Positions 20,217 to 30,417 of a stretch of DNA of 64,000 nt are shown one piece after another. This DNA comes from Yponomeuta sedellus. Taxonomy: Eukaryota; Arthropoda; Insecta; Lepidoptera; Yponomeutidae. Position 1 is the stretch's first letter, and each line of letters starts with the position of its first letter. The DNA is taken from assembly GCA_934045075.1 (NCBI GenBank), contig OW203731.1, forward strand, positions 15,454,070 through 15,518,069. The letters run 5' to 3'. The notes under the pieces were generated by a model. That model saw only the letters and a list, made by a program, of their open reading frames with translations. It searched no databases and had not been told where the DNA came from. A program made the position numbers and the translations under genes.

Positions 20217-20544
20217 TACGTAACATTTAACAATAGTCACGCTGAAATACTCGTTATTTCATGGAACTATGGCGAAACACTGACCGCCATACCGGGAACC
20301 GGTGCATACGTTTTGATTACTGACACCGGCATGCGGTTCTGAGTAGCAATGGATATGACTGACCGTAGAATTAATGGTTTCCTATATTTTTAAGAATATT
20401 TAAGTATTTAGCATTTACAGTTGTTCTACGGACACAGTACTCACTACAATGAAGGTCCAGACTTTTTCGAGTTATAAAATTAGATTACAGCACTTACAGC
20501 AATACTCTCACTACTATCAGAGCGAACACAATACAGTTTCATAG

Positions 20545-21365
20545 TCTACAACTAGGGGGCGAGCCCCCTGCGCGCTTACGCGCGCCAACCCCCGAAGCCG
20601 CTCCGAGCTGCGCTCTCCGCGGCGCTCGGCCTAGGGCCTCGCTAGACACTTATTGTAGTGAATTGTTGCATGGGAACATGTATGGACTGGACGGAGCTCG
20701 GCCTTCGGCCTCGCCGCGGCAGGGTTCCTCGTGCCCGCTTCGCGGAGCTCGGCCTCCGGCCTCGCAAGTTTGTCCCTCTTTGCTCTTGCGCTGGTACTTG
20801 TGCGCCGTAACCTGAACGGTCTCGGCCTTCGGCCTCGGCCTGGACGGAGCTCGGCCTTCGGCCTCGCCGCGGCGGGGTTCCTCGTGCCCGCTCCGCGGAG
20901 CTCGGCCTCCGGCCTCGCAAGTTTGTCTCTTTTTGCTCTTGCGCTGGTACTTGTGCGCCGTAAGCTGAATGGTCTCGGCCTTCGGCCTCGGCCTGGACGA
21001 AGCTCGGCCTTCGGCCTCGCCGCAGCGGGGTTCCTCGTGCCCGCTCCGCGGAGCTCGGCCTCCGGCCTCGCGAGTTTGTCTCTTTTTGCTCTTGCGCTGG
21101 TACTTGTGCGCCTTAACCTGGACGGAGCTCGGCCTTCGGCCTCGCCGCGGCGGGGTTTCTCGTGCCCGCTCCGCGGAGCTCGGCCTGCGGCCTCGCAAGT
21201 TTGTCCCTTTTTGCTCTTGCGCTGGTACTTGTGCGCCGCAATTTGAATGGTCTCGGCCTTCGGCCTCGGCCTAAACGGAGCTCGGCCTTCGGCCTCGCCG
21301 CGGCAGAACTTTTTGTGCCCGCTTCGCGAAGCTCGTCCTCCGGCCTCGCAAGTTTGTCTCATTTC
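20545..21365. repeat. GC-rich 153-bp tandem array
   Basis: About 4.5 units that each start 'acggagctcggccttcggc', at 20691, 20844, 20997, 21122 and 21275. Spacings are 153, 153, 125 and 153 bp; the third complete unit (20997-21121) lacks 28 bp of 'tctcggccttcggcctcgg'. Each unit alternates a GC-rich palindromic block (CGAGGCCGAAGGCCG type) with 'aagtttgtctctttttgctc' and 'ttgcgctggtacttgtgcgc'. The left margin has more palindromes ('gggggcgagccccc', 'gcgcgcttacgcgcgc'). Since 153 is divisible by 3, several frames stay open on both strands; those are by-products, not genes. Confidence 0.8.
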
Positions 21366-21888
21366 TCTATTGAAAAGTCAATTTTAGTACTAAATCTCCA
21401 TACAAAAATTTGTCATTTTCAATCATCAATATCTCGGCCGCCATCTTGAAATTCCAAGATGTCGGATTTTTCTCATATACCTGGGTCCTTTGGCAACGCG
21501 ATGCCGCTTACGGCATATCTCCAGCATATGCCCAGTTGGCTGCCGACTTTTTTGCGCAAAGGTCGATTTTTCGGTCGGCTATATCTGCGCCGCCATTTTG
21601 AATTTCGAACAACCAAAATTTTTTTTTTCAATCGGATCACTAAAACACCATTCCATCAATATTTCATCCAAATCGGCCGGTAAACAACAGAGTTAGCACC
21701 TTTGCGTAGTGGACCGCGTTCGAAATTCAAAAATCGGCTCCATAGGATGGCTGTATATCGTACATTCCCTACAACTTTGTCATACATCATTTTCGTCCAA
21801 CTCGCACCATTTCCGAGAAAACGTATGGATGTTAGATCAGTGAGTATACCGGATTGTAGCTTTATATATCATATAGTCTACAATATGA
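21366..21888. other. Sequence next to the array, possibly part of the same element
   Basis: Contains two related words, 'tcggccgccatcttgaaatt' (21434-21453) and 'gcgccgccattttgaattt', plus 'tcatccaaatcggccgg'. Several frames are open on the plus strand but overlapping and without a domain. The repeated 'gccgccat.ttgaa' suggests an old duplication. I infer, without proof, that array and flank belong to one larger repeat. Confidence 0.3.
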
Positions 21889-21987
21889 ACCCTTGTATGT
21901 CTCCACTGCTGGAGCACGAGTCTCCTGCATCGCAGAAAGGTTAGGCCATACTCTACCACGGAGGTCAAGTCCGGGTTGGTGGAGCAT
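21889..21987 (-). repeat. 5S-SINE 3' fragment
   Basis: Begins 'gaacccttgtatgtctccac' and stops at 'ccgggttggtggagcattgt', covering only the LINE-like 3' third. Confidence 0.65.
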
Positions 21988-21998
21988 TGTATCGATAT

Positions 21999-22090
21999 CT
22001 AATATATATATAAAAATCTCGTGTCGCAGTGTTTTCTATCGAACTCCTCCGTAACGTCTTCAATGGTTTATGTTTTTTTTTTTTTTTTTT
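21999..22090 (+). repeat. AT-rich repeat ('aaaaatctcgtgtcgcagtg')
   Basis: 'tctaatatatatataaaaat' followed by 'ctcgtgtcgcagtgttttct', ending in a run of T (22073-22090). The reverse-orientation copy at 56870-57050 ends 'aacgttatgttatgacacga' and 'gatttttatatatacggg'. The TC-TA start could be a Helitron 5' end, but no matching 3' end is visible here. Confidence 0.4.
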
Positions 22091-22154
22091 AATTTCAGTG
22101 TTTGACCATTATTGTACTGGACCGTGACTTTTGGTATTTCAAACGCAAGGCTAG

Positions 22155-22219
22155 AGAGAGTAGTTTCTTTATTTCACACCAGAGCACAATGATATAAAAC
22201 ATGTACAGATACAGAGTAC
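22155..22219 (-). repeat. CR1-like tail fragment
   Basis: 'agtttctttatttcacacca', 'atgatataaaacatgtacag' and 'atacagagtaca' match 32310-32365. Confidence 0.45.
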
Positions 22220-22237
22220 AAACCGCTGCGCCACCGA

Positions 22238-22472
22238 CGGCCTCGGTGGCGCAGCGGTTTGGCATGCTGACTGTAAAACCGAAGGTCTCAGGTTCGATCC
22301 CCGGCCGGATCAAACTAGGAAGCGAACGTTTCTAGTTTGTCTCGGGTCTTGGATATTATCTATGTATTTATTGTATTAAATCTATCGTCGAGTTAGCACC
22401 TATAACACAAGTAATTTAGTTGTACTTAGTATAGGGCTAACGAGATGTGTGTAATTGTCCATGAATATTAAA
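22238..22472 (+). repeat. S1 tRNA-SINE with inverted 5' extension
   Basis: Good S1 copy: head 'cctcggtggcgcagcggttt', B-box 'ggttcgatccc', body 'gtctcgggtcttggatatta', tail 'gtccatgaatatt' plus A-run. Directly 5' of it, 22220-22237 is the perfect 18-bp reverse complement of head bases 22243-22260, with a 5-base spacer. The same head is intact without that extension at 212 and 53139, so the fold-back is a property of this copy. Confidence 0.75.
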
Positions 22473-22854
22473 AAAAAATTAGCGTCTTCGTCCATTCAAC
22501 ATGGTTAAAAAGCTTAGAAACCGTGCCAACACGGTTAGCCATTTCGTTTATTGTGTCATCCAAAATAATTATTACAATATTTAGTGTACGGTATTTTTTA
22601 TAACACATTTTAAGCTTTCGCGACTTTTACGTCGAGGTAAAATGGCAATAAATTACTACGCGATTAAGCCTTTAAAACATTCTAATCATGAGTATTTTTA
22701 TGTTTACAAAACGATGGTCGACTAAAAGAAATCGCCTGTGCAGAATTTTCCTAGCGCGATAAATAATATTAATGGCTTTAAATTTTTGTTGCAGTCATAA
22801 AGAAACTAAGTACCTATACTCCTAAGAGGTAGACAATTAAAAATAAAAATATAC

Positions 22855-23118
22855 CTACTTAGAGGCTAAAAATTCCACCCATGCCGGGATCCGAACCCGC
22901 GACCTCTGGCTATCCGTGCCAGCGCTCTTCCAATTGAGCTAATGGGCGACTCACCGGCATCAGTGAAATTTCGAACCTCTTTATTCTCTGTACGTAATAC
23001 AGAGAATAGTGTAAAGAAGGTTCGAATCCCGGCATGGGTGGAATTTTTAGCCTCTAAATAGGTTTTTAAAATTGTCCTTAGCACGGGTTAGTGCATTTAA
23101 AATAAAAATAGTATAATC
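22855..23118 (+). mobile_element. P-SINE palindromic unit, locus 2
   Basis: Left arm (22858-22985) is the reverse of the tRNA-like region; right arm (from about 23020) is its forward 3' part and tail ('tagcctctaaataggttttt', 'agcacgggttagtgcattt'). The centre is the palindrome 'attctctgtacgtaatacag'. A 9-bp duplication AAAATATAC (22846-22854 and 23119-23127) encloses the whole unit, implying one insertion event. Confidence 0.7.
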
Positions 23119-23127
23119 AAAATATAC

Positions 23128-23494
23128 GTTGACATATAATTGAAAAGTCATGTTAGAACCGCTACAGTGGATCTAACACCATATGAATATGAATGGAATA
23201 TGAGACAATCGCCAACTGCGGTAGGCAGGCGGTCAGCTTTGCCTTTGTGCCAACGAAATCGCTTGAAAATGGACTCTGTAATGTTACGTGCATTAATTTA
23301 CGTTTCCTGTCATCCTAAAGCGAAAAATGTATGCGGAGACCACGGCCTGAGATAGGAATATCAACCGGAATGTGTAGTCTGATAAAATGTCCATTTTGGT
23401 TTTCTCGTGCCCGTCAATCGGCTGTAATAATTTGCCCTTTATTCCTTTCCTAGTCAAAGCCATAACATTCATATGCAAATATTATCCTCACTTT
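23128..23494. other. Unassigned sequence
   Basis: Two short open frames on opposite strands (23140-23355 and 23293-23478) without recognisable motifs. Nothing else found. Confidence 0.25.
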
Positions 23495-23620
23495 TTATGT
23501 TGCCTATAAAAGTACCAATGCAGGACAAAGGGCTTTTCTCAGAGAGAGAGAGTATGGGCTTAATTACCACGCGTGCCCAACGTGGATTTGAAATTTCAAG
23601 CGCTGAGGTATTTGCTTCCG
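23495..23620 (-). repeat. CD-SINE tail-II fragment
   Basis: In reverse: 'cagcgcttgaaatttcaaat', 'cacgcgtggtaattaagccc', a (ct)n run, then 'agccctttgtcctgcattgg'. Only the tail region remains. Confidence 0.5.
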
Positions 23621-23770
23621 ATCACCTTCGTGATCGCTTAAGATCAATCAGGCAGCCGGGGCTACAAGCGATCTCATGCTTACTTAATAACCCTAGACAC
23701 CTAATCTTCTCACATACCCGATAATACTTTACCGTTCGTCGGTTTGTTGCACCAATAAAATAATTTATTG

Positions 23771-23857
23771 TTATTTATTGCACACTATTATTTAAATTTC
23801 GTTCTGTTAAAAATTATTTATTGCACACTATTATTTATTTTTCGTTCTGTTAAAAAT
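23771..23857. repeat. 43-bp tandem duplication
   Basis: Two adjacent units starting 'ttatttattgcacactatta' at 23771 and 23814, each ending 'ttcgttctgttaaaaa'. They differ at one or two positions, so the duplication is fairly recent. Confidence 0.7.
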
Positions 23858-24559
23858 GGCTCGCGTTTTTACGGAACGAAAACAAAATTTTTATAAAAAA
23901 AAATTACAACAGAATAAAAAAATGTTTTTTTTTAGGGCAAATTCAAATCGAAAAAAGAGACTGAAAACTTTCACGCAATCAGTACAAAAATAAATATTAT
24001 TTTCAACGCAAATTGTGATTTTTGGAAAAAAATCCATAGATATTATAGTTTGCTTCCGGAATTCAATGCCTCTCGGTAAATCGTGACGAACACCGAGTTG
24101 ACAAGAGACACCACGACCATCAGCGCACATACCAAAAGGATAGAACAATTTTTCTGTTGCATATTCGTCGAAACAACGAAGGTTAGGTGTCTAAGGTTAA
24201 TAAAATGTTATGGCAAAAATGTCTGGAACGCCAACAAGGTGAAACTTTCAAGATTCGCAACAGCTGGGTGGTGATTTAGAGCGGGGAGCGCGTTTACAAC
24301 GAATCTCACACAATGTTTATACAATTATGCAAATGATGGAAAGGGTACAGAAACTTTTGGAAAGGTCTCATTAACATACAAAGCTTGAACAACGCTTACA
24401 TCGTATGAATATAAATTTTTAACTTTGTCTTCATTATCTTTAATGGGAAAATTTACCTTTGGTCAGCTGGAGATTATTTTTTTGAGGACTTTCGTGTTTG
24501 TTATGATTAATGTTGCCTTTCGTTTATTTAGGTACTAATTTATTTACTCGTTTATTATA
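23858..24559. other. Unassigned sequence
   Basis: AT-rich; a minus-strand frame (23891-24148) and a plus-strand frame (24083-24274) show no domain. No repeat match in the window. Confidence 0.25.
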
Positions 24560-24720
24560 TGTTTTACTTATGTAGCCTATAAACGCCCCACTGCAGGGCA
24601 TAGGTTTTCACTCGGAGAGAGAGTATGGGCTTAATTGCCACGCGTGCCCACAGTGGATGGGAAATTTTAAGCGCTGAGGTATTTGAACGCCTCAGACACT
24701 CAGGAAACACAACCATTTCT
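24560..24720 (-). repeat. CD-SINE tail-II copy
   Basis: Reverse: 'gtttcctgagtgtctgaggc', 'tcaaatacctcagcgcttaa', 'cacgcgtggcaattaagccc', 'ctatgccctgcagtgggg'. The central domain is cut just past 'ggaaac'. Confidence 0.55.
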
Positions 24721-26264
24721 ATTTAACCACTAAAACGTCTACGTAACTACAGCTACAGCGTTGTACGTCCACGTAACTATAGATACTTCGCGGACTGCTA
24801 TCAGTAAAATCGATTTTTACGAATGAAACCTTTCAAATAACTTCTCGAATCGGCTATTACAATAACCTGTGTTAAATTATTCGTTCAATTGATGCTTGAT
24901 TTCATAGACAAGTCTCCGAATAAAAAAAAGCTTCGGTTTCAAATCAAAATCAGTTCCTAACTATTACGATTATGGTTTTTTCTTAAACGGTCAAAAAACC
25001 TACCTATTTTCAGTAGTTCAGAAAAGTGGAAGCCATATCTCATGTAAAACTTCCTCACGAGGGGAAAAAAACGGAAAAGGTAAAATTAAAGATTCGCCCA
25101 AATGATACATCGGGCTGGAAACGCAACTTTCAGTTCTTATTGGGGAACTTTTCCCGGTTCCCTTTTTTATTGTCTCGGCCAGTGGCCATTACTCACTGGG
25201 AGGTAAATTTAGCATTTCCCAATCTCGACAATTATAAAAGTTTTAATTGCTCCTACTTTCCTAATTACAAAAAATACAGTCACTCGGAAATATTGAAGGA
25301 AACTGTTACTTAAAAACTGCTGTAACAAACACGTTCCGGGGGATCGTTCGAGAACTTTCCGGAAGTTTTCTTCAGTATTAAAACGAATCAATCAAGCGGA
25401 TGTAATTCGTTGAACTCATCTGCTTCAGACTTGTTGAGAAAGTAGCTTTGTACTGAAATTGCTATAATACCTTGCTAGAGATGTTAAGGGCTCGCTCGTT
25501 TATTATTGTTTACAAAAGGTTGAGTACATTCACAAATGTTTTATGTAAAACTAAAGTATTAAATATTTTGCAGGAAACAACGGTCTAGTGTATGCGTGAC
25601 GACACTTAAATTTTTTTGTGTGATATTTTATAAGTAGGCGGATATGCATTGCGTAGTTATACCATCAAACAATCAATTGAGCTTTTTCTATCAAACATTT
25701 CTAAATTCAATGAAGAAGAAGTACATAGCGCTCACATAAACATAAATTTCTAAAAACAAAATAAAACACAATTGCTCCGTTTTATTTTCTAAGAAAATCT
25801 TACACTTTGTCGGTTGTATATTGCTTCGGAAACAGAAAAATATCAAAGGGAATTGTGACTAAAGCGAAAGACTCGCGTAACTCAACAAGCATAAGTTTAA
25901 AAACTTTGATCCGACTATGGAAAAATAAAGTTATATTTGCAAGATTGATATTCAAAACTAGATGGCGCTAGTAGTGCTCATAAACGTTAAAATATATTTG
26001 TTTTAATACTGCAGTACAGTTGACTGCACGTCAACCCCGTTGACGTTGAACATTCGTTGCCAAAGTGCGCGTAGTTTAACTAAATAGAGCGCATGAATAA
26101 AGGTTAATGTACTGTTCACTACACACGTATTTTATACTTGATGAACTCAGATTTTTTCCTTTTTTCATTTGAAATTCCATACGAAACAAAACAAAAATGT
26201 AAATATTTCTATGTAAGGATACACCACTTATTTCCATGCAACATCCCGGTTTTTTTCTTTCGTG
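24721..26264. other. Unassigned unique-looking sequence
   Basis: A short local duplication ('acgtctacgtaactacagct' and 'acgtccacgtaactatagat') lies at 24729-24786. The frame 25026-25313 has no recognisable domain. The region shares no repeat with the rest of the window. Confidence 0.3.
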
Positions 26265-26402
26265 CATATGAATTGTAGCCTATGTCACTTAGACTGTATT
26301 AAACAATAAAAAGACTCGTCATTCATAAAAATCGGATGAGTAGTGTACGATGCAATCGTAGAAAATCCGTAAAATCATTAAACATAAACACATACGTGTA
26401 TA

Positions 26403-26738
26403 ATAATAATATTGGCCTTTTTGCATCTACTTAATGAGATGATTTATAGTGTCCAGTGGAATCGTCACTCACACTAGATGGGTGAAGGGACCACTCCAAC
26501 GCTGTAGTGCCTGGGACATGGTTTTATAGTTGGTGTAGGCTTGCCCAGCACCTATACCATCCTGACAGCTTAGTCGGCCTAGCCCACAGGAAAGACTAGT
26601 CAATACGTGCGGAGCCAACCAAGCCGCGGGTTTCCTCACGATGTTTTCCTTCTCAGTTAGCGTGTGGTATTGCGACTACAAATTCGCAAATGTACGTAAC
26701 TTTGAAATTAAACAAAACCATTGGTACATGCCCGCACT
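26403..26738 (-). mobile_element. CD-SINE tail-I, head-truncated, with TSD
   Basis: Enclosed by the perfect 14-bp duplication CACATACGTGTATA (26389-26402 and 26739-26752). In reverse it runs 'gagtgcgggcatgtaccaat', 'tgtacgtaactttgaa' complement, 'gaaggaaaacatcgtgagga', then a long tail ending at 'agatgcaaaaaggcc' and (att)n. The tRNA head is missing relative to 27623-28029. Confidence 0.75.
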
Positions 26739-26948
26739 CACATACGTGTATATAAACTTCTAAAATCACAATCTTTCCTTTCGAAAATGCCGCATTTGGA
26801 GGAGAACAGCACTGATGTGTTGTGCTTTGTTCATTTAAATTAATTTAGTTTGTGTCATTCAAACCATAATAAGCAATCGAAGGACTCCTCATTCACAAAA
26901 TCGGGATAGTGTGGGCGCAAAATCTGTGGTGGAAAATCAATGAATATT

Positions 26949-27382
26949 TAAAAACCTATTTAGAGGCTAAAAATTTCACCCATGCCGGGATTCGAACCCG
27001 CAACCTTTGGCTATCCGTGCCAGCGTTTTTCCAATTGAGCCAATGGGTGACTCACCGGCATCAGTAAAATTTTGAACCTCTTTACACTATTCTCTGTATT
27101 ACATACAGGCAGCGACATCTGGCTTAAGCAAATTGCATCACTTACAGCCCCGACTACCTACTTTGCAGTTAGGTTTTACATCGGAACGATATCGCCATAC
27201 CCACATGATTATATTATTTTTATTTTTTTTCGAGTCGCCCATAGGCTCAATTGGAAGAGCGCTGGCACGGATAGCCAGAGGTTGCGGGTTCGAATCCCGG
27301 CATGGGTAAAATTTTTAGTCTCTAAATAGGTTTTTAAATTTTTCCTTAGCACGGGTTAGTGCATTTAAAATAAAAATAGTAT
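26949..27382 (+). mobile_element. P-SINE palindromic unit, locus 3 (full-arm)
   Basis: The left arm is a complete P-SINE in reverse (tRNA block about 26965-27060, leader to 'cccacatgattatat' at 27213). A forward arm follows from 27232 ('cgagtcgcccataggctcaa') through the A-rich tail ('gcatttaaaataaaaatagt'). The perfect 14-bp duplication AATCAATGAATATT (26935-26948 and 27383-27396) encloses both arms, so the inverted pair moved in as one 434-bp unit. Confidence 0.8.
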
Positions 27383-27622
27383 AATCAATGAATATTATCA
27401 AACATATATATATACGTAGACTGCTAAAATCATAACTCTTCCTTTTGGAACTGCCGCATCCGGATAAAAGCAGTTCTGATGTTATGTGTTTCGTTCATTT
27501 ATATTGCAGCCTACGTCGCCTGGACTAGAATAAACAATCGAAAGATACGTCATTCATAAAATCGGAATATTAGTGTAGGTGTAGTGGTGCAAAATTCCCG
27601 TTAATATTATCAAGTAAACATA

Positions 27623-28029
27623 ATAATAATAATATTAATATTGGCCTTTTTGCATCTACTTAATGAGATGATTTATACTCCAGTGGTATCTTCACTCACA
27701 CTAGATGGGTGAAGGGACCACTCCGACGCTGTAGTGCCTGGGTCATGGTTTTATAGATGGTGTAGGCTTGCCCAGCACCTATACCATCCTGACAGCTTAG
27801 TCAGCCTAGCCCACAGGAAAGACTAGTCAATACGTGCGGAGCCAACCAAGCTGGGGGTTTCCTCACGATGTTTTTCCTTCACCGTTAGCGTGTTGTATTG
27901 CGGCTGCAAATTCGCAAATGTACGTAACTTTGAAATTAAACAAAGTCATTGGTACATGCCCGCACTCGGGATCGAACCTGGGGCTCTCGCTTGCCAGTCT
28001 ATGGTTCTACCCACTGAGCTACCACCGCT
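27623..28029 (-). mobile_element. CD-SINE tail-I, full length, with TSD
   Basis: Enclosed by the perfect 13-bp duplication TCAAGTAAACATA (27610-27622 and 28030-28042). In reverse: tRNA-like head 'agcggtggtagctcagtggg' with B-box 'aggttcgatcccg', 'gcatgtaccaatgactttgt', central domain 'gaaaaacatcgtgaggaaac', then a long tail to 'agatgcaaaaaggcc' and (att)n. The structure is like the tRNA-plus-central-domain SINEs reported in noctuid moths (from memory). Reference copy for this tail type. Confidence 0.8.
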
Positions 28030-28160
28030 TCAAGTAAACATAGTCGTACATAAATAAACTGCAAAATTTGTGGTGGAAAATCCGTAAACATTATCAAACA
28101 CACATACGTAGACTGCTAAAATCATAACCCTTCCTTTCGGAACCGCCGCAGTCGGATGAA

Positions 28161-28844
28161 AACGGCACATCAGTTCACTGTCAAAGGAGTTGAGCAAAAG
28201 AAGTCTGCAAGTGTCAGCGCTAACGTTCTTTGAATTTGCGACCTTTTGTGACTTTGTTCTGGGGTTGTCAGTCACATCTTTCATTCGCAGCTCGCGGGAA
28301 GTCCGCCCGCTTTTGCAGGAACAAGAAAGCCCTAATAGGGTTTTTTTTGTAATCCCATAGAAATGCTGTAGGTTTATCTGGACGATCATCTGAGATTAGC
28401 CGACGGACCCTTTTGGGGTAGCAACCTTTATGATGCCGAGTTTGAGGGCGCTCGTGTTTTAGGCCCTTGACATAATAGTATCCCGAGCAGGGAGTGTTCG
28501 GGCCAAATGGACCAATTTGTTCTGTTGTGTTTCGTCAACTAATTCTCCGTTTGAGATCAAAAAGTTAAATGGTCGGACCTTTTAGGTGATTTTGTTAAAT
28601 GGAAATAGAGATTTCTTTACTGTTTTTCAGAGCATTTGAAAGATGCAGCCCTTGCGTTTGAACTAGGATAATCTGTGCATCAGGAGCACGTGTCTTCCCT
28701 TAAATAAGTGTTACAGTTAAAAGCAAATTAGTTCTAAACATACAAAAAGTAAAATAAGGTTAGTCTAAAAAATGTTTATCTGTCATTGTTTAGTAGGGTT
28801 TTCGTGTCTAACCAGTCAAGCTGAAGACATGGCGCTATGGCGCT
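28161..28844. other. Unassigned sequence
   Basis: Apart from a minus-strand open frame of 119 codons (28030-28389) that overlaps a LINE tail and has no domain, nothing was recognised. Confidence 0.25.
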
Positions 28845-28910
28845 CATTAGGGGAGGGCTATGTCTAGCAGTGGACTAATATAGCCTGAAAAAGAAGAAGA
28901 AATATATGTT
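28845..28910 (+). repeat. Endonuclease-RT LINE tail scrap (SINE-A type)
   Basis: 'gcgctcattaggggagggct', 'gtctagcagtggactaatat', 'agcctga' and then (aag)n. Same end as SINE-A at 3054 and 43321, but without the SINE-A body. Confidence 0.55.
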
Positions 28911-29004
28911 TTTGTAATTACCTTCTATACAGTCAAGAGGTCGTAAGTTCGAATCTCGGCATTTAAAAATGACGTAAGTCATGAAAACATTCATCAGTCG
29001 TGAA

Positions 29005-29255
29005 AACAACGTAAGGAAACCGGAGTGTAAGGCCCACTGGAGTGAACCGGTTAAACCGATCATTTCCCATACGAAATGTTCGACTTAACCGATAACTCGA
29101 GTTAAATAAGCTAACCCGTGCTGGCGCAACTCGGCCTAAGGGTTTTCAAATACCTCAGTGCTTGAAATTGCCAATCCGCTATGGGCACGCGTGGTGATTG
29201 CGCGCATATTCTCTCTCTGAGAGAAGGCCTGTTCTGCTCTGCAGTGGGATATTTT
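29005..29255 (+). repeat. CD-SINE tail-II fragments
   Basis: 'cgtaaggaaaccggagtgta' near 29009 and, after about 100 bp, 'caaatacctcagtgcttgaa', 'gggcacgcgtggtgattg' and 'gagagaaggcctgttctgct'. A degraded, internally interrupted copy. Confidence 0.45.
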
Positions 29256-29287
29256 AGCTTCATGAAAAAAACTGCAACTTTTCCGAT

Positions 29288-29624
29288 GTCAACCCTTGTA
29301 TGTGCCCACTGCTGGGGCACGGATCTCTTCCTGCATCGCAGGAAGGTTAGGCCATACTCTACCACGGGGGCCAATTCCGGGTTGGTAGAGAATTGTGAGT
29401 CAGTGGCGGGCCTTACGGTCGGAAGTTATCAATCCGTCCGTAAGGCCTCTGACATGGCTTAACGACGGCCATTACATGACAGCCAGCACCAACGGCTTAA
29501 CGTGCCAAATGCCAAAGCGGTAGTCACGGGACGGTCACCCATCCTGCACCTTACCGCGCCTGTTATTGCTTAACTTAAGTGATTGATTCCAATTACTCGG
29601 TTTGACTAGGCCAAAAGCGCTTCT
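29288..29624 (-). repeat. 5S-SINE, near full-length copy
   Basis: In reverse it ends with the 5S-derived part: 'ttaagcaataacaggcgcgg' and 'gcaggatgggtgaccg', an exact match to the 5S C-box word GGATGGGTGACCG. The 3' end is 'tcaacccttgtatgtgccca' reversed. One of the better copies for the 5S alignment. Confidence 0.75.
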
Positions 29625-30417
29625 CACTATATAGATAGCGCAACTTTGCCGCAACGTCGATTGTTAAAAGTTTAAAAATCTGCATCCCATCGGACGTTTC
29701 TGCAACACCACGTAGAATACTTCCTATCGCTTTCCATCAAGAAATCAGTTTCTAAAGAAATTAGAATCGCTACGCGAGACAAGATTATTGATATTCAAAC
29801 AGTATTCATCGTCACGTATTCATAGGCCTGTCTGTAGATGAGTTACTCAATAGCGCAATTTTTCTGTGCAGACACCTCTATCACGTCTATCTTCCATATC
29901 ACAGAAATTCATGTATACTGTAACGTTTTCTGTGTCCTTTTTTATAGAAACCCTAGCCTTGCTGTCTAGCTGGGTCTCGACCCGACTGACACCTAATCAA
30001 AACGTAACGATTTCGAAAATAATTCAAGATTGACTGGACGGCTGTGCCGACGTTTCGCGTAAATTTCACGAGGCCCTTTGATTGTGCCGCTAGGTGTTGC
30101 CTAAAGATAGGGCCCTGTGTCTCCTGCACGCTGAACACGTATTCAGCAGACAGTACGCTCCGGGCGAGTCCATTACCAGTTTCCCCCGATATTGGACTGC
30201 ATTCCTCCCGGGATGTTATTATAGCTTGCGATTCTTACGAATTTGATTCAAATGTTGTGTAGCAAACATAATTACAGAACTAATGCCTGTTTCAACCAAC
30301 CAAACCCCAGTTTCTTCCTAACTAAGAAGTCCTTAGTAACTAGTACCGATAAAAAAACTAATCTTGGTAATAATGAACATTAATGAAACATACGGACTAA
30401 AACTTAACTAACAAAAT
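29625..30417. other. Unassigned unique-looking sequence
   Basis: Mixed composition; opposing short frames at 29953-30138 and 30044-30262 without motif. No repeats shared elsewhere. Confidence 0.25.

Larger units (their letters stand above)
26265..28160 (+). repeat. Serial LINE 3'-UTR array with SINE insertions
   Basis: Related LINE-tail segments recur in series: the block 'taaacaat' - 'cgtcattcataaaa.tcgg' - 'aaaatc.gtaaa' - 'acacatacgt' - 'ctgctaaaatcataac' - 'cttcctttcggaa.cgccgca' appears around 26290-26400 plus 26753-26945, again at 27395-27612, and again at 28043-28160. Three SINE units interrupt it at 26403-26738, 26949-27382 and 27623-28029, each with its own TSD. Serial recurrence suggests tandem duplication of a 3' UTR or repeated insertion of truncated copies. 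Confidence 0.55.

Noticed and set aside
19848..20223. Plus-strand frames of 117 and 123 codons
   Set aside because: They overlap each other and the better-looking minus-strand frame; composition of the minus frame is more protein-like.
20631..21362. Open frames of 171-243 codons on both strands
   Set aside because: They are translations of the GC-rich 153-bp array. Unit length divisible by three and lack of stops in GC-rich DNA explain them, and all frames are about equally open.
26265..28160. CRISPR-like spaced repeats
   Set aside because: The repeated blocks are long, diverged LINE tails with SINE insertions; there are no short regular repeats and spacers.
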